From NCBI RefSeq assembly GCF_003751305.1, contig NZ_RJKV01000001.1, positions 1,531,586 to 1,595,585 of the forward strand: a DNA stretch of 64,000 nt. The letters are read 5' to 3'. Below the pieces are notes generated by a model. It did no database searches. It was not told the origin of the DNA and worked only from the letters and a program-made list of their open reading frames with translations. A program made the translations under genes and the position numbers. Below, in pieces: positions 8,529-17,100 of the stretch (the stretch's first letter is position 1; each line of letters begins with the position of its first letter). Origin of the DNA: Stenotrophomonas rhizophila. GTDB lineage: Bacteria > Pseudomonadota > Gammaproteobacteria > Xanthomonadales > Xanthomonadaceae.

Positions 8529-10898
8529 GTGAACACCGTTGCATCCACCCGCACCACCTTCGGCAGAGTCCTGCTGCTTGTCGGCATTGTCGTCCTGGCC
8601 GTCTGCCTGGTCCTGCTGACACTGGCCACACCGCCCCAGCGGCACGCGACCTTCCGGCTGGCCATCGGGCCGCAGATGGCCATCTCGCAGGGGCTGGGCG
8701 GCTCGGCCGCACAGGGGGGGCCGCGTGCGTACATGGAAGCACTGGAGGCCATCGCCGGTGTCCGGCTGGAACTACGGCGCTCGCCTTCCATCGAGAGCGC
8801 CATCGCGTTGCTTCGCGCCGGCGCGGTGGACGGCGTCGCGTTCTCGCTGCCCTCCACGCGCAGCCTGCTGCCGGCCTCCGCCGTGATCTCGGCGCCGTTC
8901 TATACCGGCACCTCGGTGCTGGTCAGCCGTCGTACCGCGGCGCATACCTCGCTGGCATCGCTCGCCGGGCGGCGGGTGGCCGTGATCGACAATGGCGAGT
9001 ACCGCACCTATCTGGCCCAGGCCTTCCCCGACATCGAGGTACTCCCCCTGGCCTCACCCGCCGACATGCTGGCCGCACTGGACAGCGGCGCGGCGGATGC
9101 GGCGCTCGGCGCCGATGGCATCCTGGTGCCCCTCACCCGGCGCGATCATGACGCCATCCTGCAGGTACATGCGGCGCCGGATGGTCCCGCGGTGGAGCTG
9201 CGCGTCGCCTCGGTGCCAAGCCGGGCGGTGGAGGTGAGCATGGCCCACCAGGCGTTGCTCGCGCTGCCGTCGGATATCCACAAGGACATCCTTGAGCGCA
9301 CGCTCAACGCCGTCTATCGCGCCCCACCGACCCTCCGCGCGGTCGCCACGTACTACCGCACCCCCATCATCCTGTTCTGCCTGGTGATGCTGGCCATCCT
9401 GCTCAGCATCTCCCGCGCGTACCGCAAGGCCCGCCGTACGGCTGCCCGGCAGGCCGCGGCCGCACGCGTCCTGACCCTGGTCAACCATGAGGTCCGCAAC
9501 AGCGCCTCCGCGGTGATATCGGCCATCGACCTGGCCGAGGGCGAGCCGACCTCCTCCCAGCGCGAGCAGCATTTCGCCTCCGCCCGCTCCGCCGCGGATG
9601 CGCTTCGCCATACCCTCACCAATGCGCTGGAGTTCATGCTCCATGAGGCCTCGCAACGCAGCTGCGAGGCCTCCAGCCACAGCGCGCAGGCGGTGCTGGA
9701 GGAGTGCATCTCCGGCATGCGGCCGCTCGCCTTGTCCAAAGGGCTGGGGCTCCGCCTGGCCCTGGACGCATCCGATGCCGCGTTGACCCACTGTGATGCG
9801 CGCGCCCTCCATCACATCGCCAGCAACCTGATCTCCAACGCCATCAAGTTCTCCGACGCCGGCACCGTGGTCGTCCGGCTCGGGTTCCTGCGTGGCGTTG
9901 GCGAGCTCGGGCGGGTCAGCGTGCGGGTCAGCGATTGTGGCCCGGGCATCGCGATGGAGGATATCGAGCGCATATTCGAGCCCTTCAATGGCACGGCCCA
10001 GGGCCGACGCCGGCTGGGCGCCGGGATCGGGTTGAGCCTGTGCCGCAGGATCGCGATCAGCCAGGGCGGCGACATCACCGTGGCCACCCAGGTCGGCATC
10101 GGCTCTACGTTCCTGGCCACGCTGCGCGGCCGCCAGGAAGCACCTCCACTGGCGTCGGGGGCGCCCGCCCTCTGCGCCGACGCTGCCACTGCTCCGCGTG
10201 CGCTGGTGGTGGAAGACCAGCCCGCCATCGCCGAGATGATCAAGCGTCGGCTTGAAGCGCAGCGGTTCCAGGTCACCGTCGCCCATACCGGCGCCGAGGC
10301 CATCACCCGCGTGGATGTGGGCGGCCCGTTTGCCTTGATCACGCTGGACGGCGACCTCATGGACCGGGACGGCAGCGACGTAGCCATCGCCATCCGTGCG
10401 ATCGAAGCGCGCCGCAGCTGGCCGGCGTCACGCCTCATTTCGCTTTCTGGCTCCGGTGAGAGCCGTGACCGCAGCGCGTATGCCCGCGCGCAGGTGCACG
10501 TTTTCCTGACCAAACCGGTGGAATGGGCCGTGTTCGACGCTGCCGTGCGCCCCGCGCAGCGCACCACCGAAGCACCGCTCCCACGCAACACCGAGCATTC
10601 GCAAAGTGTCATGGCCATCTATGCCACCCAGATGCAGGTGGATATCGCCGATCTGGAGGCGGTGATTGGTGAGCAGAACTGGCGGCGCGCCCTGGCGATG
10701 GCCCACCGCATCCAGGGCGCCGCCTCGATGGTGGGCGACACTGCTGCGGTCGCTGCGATCTGCGCGCTGCAGACCTGCCTCAAAGTCCATGCCATCAATG
10801 GCGATCCCGCCGAGCAGGACCTATGGGAACTGGTCAGCCTGCTTGCCCAGCTGCGCGATGCGACCGGCTCCGGTCAGAGTGCAGTACCACCGGGCTGA
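8529..10898 (+). CDS. EvgS/BvgS-like hybrid sensor histidine kinase
   Basis: 789 aa from the GTG at 8529. A first membrane span (about 14-34) is followed by a periplasmic solute-binding-type (SBP_bac_3) sensor to about 270, a second span (278-298), a dimerisation domain with phospho-acceptor His320 in LVNHEVRN, an HATPase domain (NLISNAIKFSD, DCGPGIA, GAGIGLSLC), a receiver with acceptor Asp607 in LITLDGDL and Lys in FLTKPV, and a C-terminal HPt domain with His726 in AMAHRIQGAAS. This is the BvgS/EvgS phosphorelay layout, though with one recognisable periplasmic module where BvgS has two. No response regulator is adjacent. ATG 8331 is an alternative start, judged unlikely. Confidence 0.9.
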   Translation: MNTVASTRTTFGRVLLLVGIVVLAVCLVLLTLATPPQRHATFRLAIGPQMAISQGLGGSAAQGGPRAYMEALEAIAGVRLELRRSPSIESAIALLRAGAVDGVAFSLPSTRSLLPASAVISAPFYTGTSVLVSRRTAAHTSLASLAGRRVAVIDNGEYRTYLAQAFPDIEVLPLASPADMLAALDSGAADAALGADGILVPLTRRDHDAILQVHAAPDGPAVELRVASVPSRAVEVSMAHQALLALPSDIHKDILERTLNAVYRAPPTLRAVATYYRTPIILFCLVMLAILLSISRAYRKARRTAARQAAAARVLTLVNHEVRNSASAVISAIDLAEGEPTSSQREQHFASARSAADALRHTLTNALEFMLHEASQRSCEASSHSAQAVLEECISGMRPLALSKGLGLRLALDASDAALTHCDARALHHIASNLISNAIKFSDAGTVVVRLGFLRGVGELGRVSVRVSDCGPGIAMEDIERIFEPFNGTAQGRRRLGAGIGLSLCRRIAISQGGDITVATQVGIGSTFLATLRGRQEAPPLASGAPALCADAATAPRALVVEDQPAIAEMIKRRLEAQRFQVTVAHTGAEAITRVDVGGPFALITLDGDLMDRDGSDVAIAIRAIEARRSWPASRLISLSGSGESRDRSAYARAQVHVFLTKPVEWAVFDAAVRPAQRTTEAPLPRNTEHSQSVMAIYATQMQVDIADLEAVIGEQNWRRALAMAHRIQGAASMVGDTAAVAAICALQTCLKVHAINGDPAEQDLWELVSLLAQLRDATGSGQSAVPPG

Positions 10899-10910
10899 GC
10901 ACGCGGCAAC

Positions 10911-12272
10911 TCAGCGCGTCAGGCGCCGCTCACCGTCATCGCCGGCGATGGGCACCAGCGCGGGGTCCTGGGGCAGCGCGTCGCGGTTCCAGACAATCAC
11001 GGTCCAGCCGGGCACCCGGCTGCTCACGGCATCGCGCAGGGCCGCCAGCGCGCTTTCGTCCAGCCCTTCATCGGTCGCCACGGCGATCGACAACAGCAGT
11101 TGGCCATCGTCCACCTCCACACCGGCCTCCAGACCGTCCAGTTGCGCTCGCACTGTCTGGGCGACCACCGCATTGGCTTCGGCACGCAGCTGCGCGGCCT
11201 GCTGGGTCAGCGCATTGACGCTCAGGCGCAGACCGTCCAGATCGGCGCGGTCACGCCGGCCACTGTCATTGGCCTCCAGCGTTTGCCGCACCCGCAGCAG
11301 CGGGGTCTGCGCAAGCTGCCGCGCCAGCTGGGCGGCCAGCGCCTGCTGCGCGTGCGGCAGGTAGCCCGGTACCATCGCGACGAGGTCCACGCTGAGCAGG
11401 CCGTCGCGGCGCACCACATCCAACCGCTCGATCGAGCCCCCCTGTGCGTGCAGGTACTGCTGCACCACCGTACGGGTCTGGTTGGCGATCCAGGTCTGCC
11501 GGCCGATGTCGCGCAGCGCGATACCGAGGGGCAAGGCCAGCAGCAGGAATGTCACCGCGATCACCCCGCCTTGCCACATCGCGTGTTTGGCCACGTTGTC
11601 CATGCCGAAGCCATACCACTTGGCAATCAACGTCACGCTCAGCGCGATCGCCAGCAGATTGGTCATGAACAGAAGGAACGCGCCGCCGGCAATGCCCATG
11701 TCGCCGGTCGCCAGGCCGAAGGCCACCACCGCCAGCGGTGGCATCAACGCCGTGGCGATTGCCACGCCGACGATCGCCTCGCCCTTGCGCGTGATTACTG
11801 CATAGCCGCCGGCCAGCCCGGACAGCACCGCCACCAGCAGATCGAACAGGTTCGGATGCGTGCGCGCCAGGATCTCGCCTGTCGCCTCGCGCAGCGGCGA
11901 CAGCCAGACGATCAGCATCGCTGTGCCCAACGCCAGCACGATACCGCCGAGCAGCGCCAGCAGTGACCGGCCCATCATGCGGAAGTCGACCACGCACAAC
12001 GAAAAGCCCAGCTGCACGATCGGCCCCATCAGCGGCGAGATCAGCATCGCGCCGATCACCACCGCCGCGGAGGACTGCAGCAACCCGAGAATCGCGATGC
12101 CGCAGGACATCACCGCCATGAACGCAAAGCGCGGGGTCAGCCCGCCACCCTCGGTGACATTGCCAAGCACGGCCGCATGGTTGACATCCTGGGCCATGCG
12201 CTCGCGCAGCTGGCCCCACAGGTGACGGCCCCGCAGCACAGCGGAGGATTGCAGAACAGAGCGCAGATTCAT
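10911..12272 (-). CDS. DUF389 (TIGR00341) family membrane protein
   Basis: 453 aa. The N-terminal half has several membrane spans with the conserved segments VVIGAMLISPLMGPI, VITRKGEAIVGVAIATALMP and LFMTNLLAIALSV. The C-terminal part is soluble and alpha/beta in character. The function of the family is unknown. It is convergent with the hybrid kinase; the two stop codons are 12 bases apart and sit inside a GCTGAG/CTCAGC inverted repeat. The start at 12272 (MNLRSVLQS) is preferred; ATG 12305 would add eleven residues. Confidence 0.8.
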   Translation of the reverse strand: MNLRSVLQSSAVLRGRHLWGQLRERMAQDVNHAAVLGNVTEGGGLTPRFAFMAVMSCGIAILGLLQSSAAVVIGAMLISPLMGPIVQLGFSLCVVDFRMMGRSLLALLGGIVLALGTAMLIVWLSPLREATGEILARTHPNLFDLLVAVLSGLAGGYAVITRKGEAIVGVAIATALMPPLAVVAFGLATGDMGIAGGAFLLFMTNLLAIALSVTLIAKWYGFGMDNVAKHAMWQGGVIAVTFLLLALPLGIALRDIGRQTWIANQTRTVVQQYLHAQGGSIERLDVVRRDGLLSVDLVAMVPGYLPHAQQALAAQLARQLAQTPLLRVRQTLEANDSGRRDRADLDGLRLSVNALTQQAAQLRAEANAVVAQTVRAQLDGLEAGVEVDDGQLLLSIAVATDEGLDESALAALRDAVSSRVPGWTVIVWNRDALPQDPALVPIAGDDGERRLTR

Positions 12273-12663
12273 GGCAGGGCCACACACCGAAAGAGGAAGA
12301 CGCACGCGCGCGGGAACAGTCCCCGGCCACCTAGCCCGGCATCATCCGGATACGGCGCGGCGTTCCAATACAACTAGTTGCAAAATTGCGCGTGACGTCC
12401 ATCACTGTTCAGTGCGTACTTAGCTCAGCCCCTTCTGCTGATGCCTTTGAACGAACACGTCGCCCGAAGACGCGGTGTAGAGCTAGTTGACCGCGACGGA
12501 CGGCTGCACGCGGTTGCCCGCAGCGTTGCGCATCTGCGTGCGAATACGTCATCGCAGATTGTTCAATCCACTGCGCCGAAAGGGACCCAAGGCATTTTTA
12601 CTGGTGAAACGCGCCCTCTGAAGGCATTTTCATGGCTTCGCCCGTTCGCCCTCAAGAAGCCAT
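12273..12663. other. Intergenic region without a recognised gene
   Basis: About 390 bases between divergent genes. An AT-richer patch near 12366-12395 contains the perfect palindrome CAACTAGTTG at 12371-12380, about 100 bases upstream of the DUF389 start, which may mark its promoter or operator. A forward ORF running across the region overlaps the acetyltransferase gene in another frame and looks spurious. Confidence 0.35.
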
Positions 12664-13149
12664 ATGAAGCTCCGTCTCATGCGCGCCACCGAGTACAACC
12701 ACTACCGGTCATTGTCCGTCGACGATTACTGTGCAGACCTGTGCGCCAATTTTGGGTACTCCGTCGCCACCAGCAGGGCCGAGTGCGAGCGAGTGATGCC
12801 GGCCACACTTGCCGAGGCAATGGAAGAGCCCGGCCACGCCATGCTGGTCATCGAGGTTGCGGCGCAGTGTGTCGGCTATGTGTGGATACACCTGGACGGG
12901 CCCGCCGGTCACCTGCTTGATTTCATCGTCGAGCCCGCTCATCGCGGCCTGGGCCATGGACGGCGTGCGCTGGAACTGATCGAAGCACGGCTGCGGGCCG
13001 AGGGCGCGCAGAGTCTGCAGTTGCGCGTGGCCGCCAACAATCCGCGGGCGCGGGCGCTGTATGAACAGGCCGGGCTGTATGTCACCGGCCAGTTGATGGC
13101 GAAGACGCTTGTGCCGGCAGCCCCGCCGGGACCCGCCGCAGGGCGGTAA
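12664..13149 (+). CDS. GNAT-family N-acetyltransferase
   Basis: 161 aa with a standard GNAT fold. The acetyl-CoA binding loop is VEPAHRGLGHGRRALELIEA (the RGxGxGRxL type), and the C-terminal motif is VAANNPRARALYEQAGLYVT. Such enzymes acetylate an amine on a small molecule or a protein; the substrate cannot be read from the sequence. It stands alone: divergent from the DUF389 gene and convergent with the adhesion cluster. Confidence 0.88.
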   Translation: MKLRLMRATEYNHYRSLSVDDYCADLCANFGYSVATSRAECERVMPATLAEAMEEPGHAMLVIEVAAQCVGYVWIHLDGPAGHLLDFIVEPAHRGLGHGRRALELIEARLRAEGAQSLQLRVAANNPRARALYEQAGLYVTGQLMAKTLVPAAPPGPAAGR

Positions 13150-13221
13150 GCCGCACCCCGGCGGCCGGTGCATCACTGCCGTGATGGCGTTCAGGCGTGG
13201 CAGGTTGATCGACTCGGGGAA

Positions 13222-13244
13222 CGGTGCGCGGGTTCAGCGCACCG
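13222..13244. terminator. 8-bp hairpin between convergent genes
   Basis: A perfect inverted repeat, CGGTGCGC (13222-13229) and GCGCACCG (13237-13244), with a 7-base loop. It overlaps the stop codon of the small ORF on the minus strand and lies in the gap between the convergent acetyltransferase gene and adhesion cluster. There is no T run. A bidirectional stem is the likely role. Confidence 0.4.
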
Positions 13245-13329
13245 CAACCGCGTTGGACAACTCCCCCAGCCGCATCGCGACCTGCTCGGCGGTGGCCAAC
13301 GCCGTGGCGGTGTGCGGCCTGCCCGTCAT
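13234..13329 (-). CDS. Putative 31-aa small protein coupled to the preceding gene
   Basis: Short ORF too small for usual gene calling. Its ATG (13329-13327) overlaps the TGA of the upstream membrane protein gene as ATGA, the same coupling used by real operons elsewhere in this window. All codons but one end in G or C, as in genuine genes here. The peptide has a plausible amphipathic C-terminal half (EQVAMRLGELSNAVAVR). No homology is claimed. It could equally be a remnant of a longer gene that has lost its end. Confidence 0.35.
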   Translation of the reverse strand: MTGRPHTATALATAEQVAMRLGELSNAVAVR

Positions 13330-14108
13330 GGGAGGCGCCCCAACAGCATCTGCAGCACGGCGACGACGCGATGGCGGCGCTGGTATTCCTCGGTGAGATC
13401 AGCGTGGATATCCACGATCCCCCACAGCGCGGCCTGGTAGTCCGTCACATCCTCGAACCCTTTGCCGTGCGTGCGGCGCGCCAGCAGGGTTTCCCCCTGG
13501 AGGCTGTCCACCAGCAGCTGGTGCAGCGCAAGCACGCTGTCTGCATCGTCGTAGCTGACCGCATCGGGGCGCGCCAGCTCGTAGGTGCGGCCCATGATGC
13601 CGTCCAGGCGGTGGCACTCGGCCAGGCTGGCGGCCCGGGTGATGGTCAACTGCTCGACCTTCTCGCTGAGTGCGTCACAGCCGAATTGTCCGCAGCCGTC
13701 CATGGCACGGGTCAGTTCGGCGATGTCCGAGAGCAGATCGACCTGGAACCGCAGGGCGGCACGTTCCAGCAGCACGCCCCGCACGTGCTTTACCTGGTCG
13801 GCACTGTCATTGAGGTTGGCCAGATACGCCGCATCAACGGTCTTCTGCCCGAAATCGATATTGATCGCCGCACGCGATTCCGAGCGGAGGGCTGTGCCGA
13901 TGCGTTTGGCAATACGTTCATCCAGCGTGGTCATCCACGTCTGGGCGGCCGCGGGCGCAACCCGCAGCAGGGGGGCGGTCAATAGCCGCCAGGCGACCAC
14001 CGTGACGATCACGATGCCGACCAGAATGAGGAGCAGCTTCAACCGGCTCACGTCAACGCGCGCGGGCGCGCCGGCAGCTGGCGTTGGTGTATCGGTGGGA
14101 ATGGGCAT
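13326..14108 (-). CDS. Hypothetical single-pass membrane protein
   Basis: 260 aa, family not recognised. After about 22 cytoplasmic residues rich in Pro and Ala there is one strong membrane span (LLLILVGIVIVTVVAWRLL), so most of the protein is probably periplasmic. The soluble part is largely helical, with three cysteines in a GCGQFGC...EC pattern that could form a disulfide. A clear AGGAG precedes the ATG at 14108. It follows the trimeric autotransporter on the same strand, separated by a stable hairpin, and may help assemble or anchor that adhesin; this role is inferred from position only. Confidence 0.6.
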   Translation of the reverse strand: MPIPTDTPTPAAGAPARVDVSRLKLLLILVGIVIVTVVAWRLLTAPLLRVAPAAAQTWMTTLDERIAKRIGTALRSESRAAINIDFGQKTVDAAYLANLNDSADQVKHVRGVLLERAALRFQVDLLSDIAELTRAMDGCGQFGCDALSEKVEQLTITRAASLAECHRLDGIMGRTYELARPDAVSYDDADSVLALHQLLVDSLQGETLLARRTHGKGFEDVTDYQAALWGIVDIHADLTEEYQRRHRVVAVLQMLLGRLP

Positions 14109-14128
14109 GACAACGGACTCCTGAAGAC

Positions 14129-14152
14129 GACGCCGCCCCGAAGGGCGGCGTC
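14129..14152 (-). terminator. Stable UUCG-tetraloop hairpin downstream of the trimeric autotransporter
   Basis: A perfect 10-bp stem (arms 14129-14138 and 14143-14152) closes a CGAA loop on the plus strand, which is C(UUCG)G in the minus-strand transcript, an unusually stable tetraloop. It begins 25 bases after the autotransporter stop and lies upstream of the next gene's Shine-Dalgarno. No T run follows on the minus strand. It may set the message ratio between the large adhesin and the gene downstream, by partial termination or by protecting the 3' end. Confidence 0.5.
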
Positions 14153-14177
14153 CAAAGAAAGCGTGTGCGTGCTCGGC

Positions 14178-17100
14178 TTACCAGCCGATACCCACACCCA
14201 CGCCGACGGTCTTCTCGCCGCTGTTGGTGAACGCGCCATTGAGGCTGAACGTGGCCGAGCCGCGCTCGTTCATCACCCGCTGGTAGCCCACCGCCAACGC
14301 CGACTCACCATCGGAATGTCCCACGCCGGCGCCAAGGCGGTTGTAGGTATTCAGGCCGGCGGTGTTCATGGCCATCGCGCTCTGGGCGCTGCTCATTGCA
14401 GCCATACGGTTGAAGCGCTTGTCCATGCCGTCCAGCCGCTTGTTCAAGCCCTCCACCGCCACATCGGTGTACTGGTTGGAGCGTTCCAGCACATCGTTGA
14501 GCTGCTGCACGTTGACCGCATCGGTATCCGCGGTGCCCCTGGCCACGTGCTTGACGCTGCGCTCCTTGCCTTCGCTGCCCACGGCCACGGCGTGCTCGCC
14601 TTCGGCCTTCACCACCGCTTCGGGGGCGACCGGATCGTTGGCAACCGGCGTCGGCGTGGGGGCCGGCGTGTCCTGGCTGACGATGGCCTCACCACCACCC
14701 TCCACGGACATCGCCATCGGCGCACCCTGCCGCGAGGCAAATGCCGCCGGCTCGGCAGTGCGACCTTCCAGGCCATCGATCTGGCCCTGCAGGTTCTTCT
14801 GCACTTCGTACAGCTGCCCACCATTGACCGCATCGCGGCTGCCCGCGGCGATCATGCCATTGGCCACGTTGCCGAGGACCATGCCCTGCGCGCCGCCCAG
14901 ATTGAGGCGGCCGGGGCCGTCAGTGCGGGCGGTGGCTTCTTCCTGGAACAGGCGGTTGAGGCGGTTGTCGATAGAGTCAACGCCGCTGCGAGCGGTTACC
15001 ACGGCCGAATCAAGCGCACCCAACGCGTCGCCTACGTTGGTGTAGTCGCTGCCCTGAACTTTGTATTGCGGGGCGATGATCTGGCCCGCGGCTCCGACGC
15101 GCGCACCCCCACCGAGGCCATCCAGCGTCTGACCCAGCTGGGCGATGTTGACGGCGTCATTGGTGTTGATGCCTGCGCCCATGTTGACGACGCGGCGCTT
15201 CAGATTGTCATTACCCAGGGAAACCGCATTGCTTTCTGTAACAATCGACAGGTTACCCAACGCAACACTGTTTGTGGCCCCCGCCTCTACGACGCTTTGA
15301 GCCCCGATGGCGAGGCCAGAGTGCGCCGAAACGCGTGTTGCCGTGCCCAAGGCGAATCCATCCACGCCCAAAGCATCCACGTAGGAGCCGCGGCCAAGAG
15401 CCACCGAGCTAACGCCATGCGCGGCCGCGTAGGCACCGATCGCTGTTGCGGCCGTGGTTGCAGCGTTAGCGCTGTCACCGATAGCGACGCCCATCAGCAC
15501 CGCATGCGCACTTTCGCTTTCCCCGTCCGTTCCCACCTTTACGTACTGGTTCAGGCCCTCAAGCGACGCGACGCGTTCGTTGGTCACAAACAACTGCCCC
15601 CCCGTCACCGCATCCTTGCTGGTCGCCGAGCTGATATCGCCATCGCGAACCCCGGTCAACCGCGCCCCTTCCAGATCCACGATCGTGCGGTCTTCATTGA
15701 AGGTCACCAGGCCGTCCAGATCCGGCACGTACGCGTCGAACTCGCTCCGCAGCGCGGCGATGTCGCTGCGGTTGGCACCGATACCACTGCGGTTGTCGGC
15801 GATGCTGTCACGGTTGCTGCCGATGCCAGTCTGGTTGCCGTCGATGCGATCCGCATTGTCGGCCACGGCCTGCTGCTGAAGGTGGAGCTGTTTGCCGGTG
15901 ACGGCGTCGGTGCTGGTCGCCGAGACGGTACCGTCGGCCACGTTGACGATCTTTCGCTTCACCGTGGCGCTGCCTACGGACACGGTGTTGGCGGCAGTTG
16001 CCACCGAGCCCATGCCCAAGGCCACCGCGCCGGTGGCAGCTGCGGACACCGACGCCGAACGCCCCACTGCCACGCTGTCAATCGCGTTTGCGTTGACCTC
16101 CGCCCGGTCACCGATGGCAATCGAGTGATTGGCACTGGCCTTGGCTACCGAACCCACGGCGATCGCGCTGGAGCCGGCCGCATCTGCCTGGTAGCCCATT
16201 GCGTTGGTCCATGCGCTACCCGCCTTCGCCTGGTGGCCGATGGCGGTGGTGTAGTTACCCGATGCGGTGCTCTCGTTTCCCATCGCCACGGCGGAGGTGC
16301 CCTGCGACTTGCTCAAGCGGCCCGTCGCGATGGCATTGGCAGCGGTAGCCGCCGCTGAGTTGCCCAGCGCGATACCGCTTGCCTGGCTGGCGGAACTGCC
16401 CGAGCCCACCGCCACGCCATACGCACCAGTCGCGTTGGCTGCATGGCCCGATGCGGTGGCAAAGTTGCCCGACGCCTTGCTGTTCATGCCAACTGCGGTG
16501 GCGTTGCTGCCAGTGGCTGCAGCGCCCTGCCCGACCACGATCTTGTCTGCGTTCAGACGTCCCAGTGCCGCGGTGGCAGTGGTAGCAGCTGTTTCGGCGG
16601 TCGTTTTCGCGGCGTTTGCCGTGGCGGTGACATCGCTGACCCGCTGTTCGGTAGCACTGAGCTGCTTGCCCGTGATGGCATCATTGCTGGTGCCTGACAC
16701 CTCACCGTCGGCGACATTGACGATTTTCCGCTGCACCGTTGCACTGCCCACCGAGACGGTGTCGGCGGTGGCCGCTACCGAGCCATAGCCCAGCGCGATC
16801 GCGTTCTTTGCCCCGGCCGCCACCTTCGCCCCGTGACCGAGCGCCACGCTGTTCTGACCGGTGGCGTCCACTTCGGCAAGCGCACCAATGGCAACGGAAT
16901 GATTGCCAGCAGCCTTGGTCGATGTGCCAGCGGCGATCGCACTGTTGCCGGCGGCATCGGCAAACTGCCCCATGGAGCTTGCCCAGGTACCACTTGCCTT
17001 GGCTTGATGCCCAATGGCAGTGCCGTAAATGCCCGATGCGACCGACTCATTGCCGATCGCCACGGATGATGTGCCTTCGGAACGACTCCTGCGACCGACG

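Noticed and set aside
12441..12920. 159-codon forward ORF
   Set aside because: Overlaps the acetyltransferase gene in another frame and its intergenic part has no coding character.
14163..16358. 731-codon forward ORF
   Set aside because: Antisense to the trimeric autotransporter. The repeats keep the opposite frame free of stops; the His/Gly-rich product resembles no protein.
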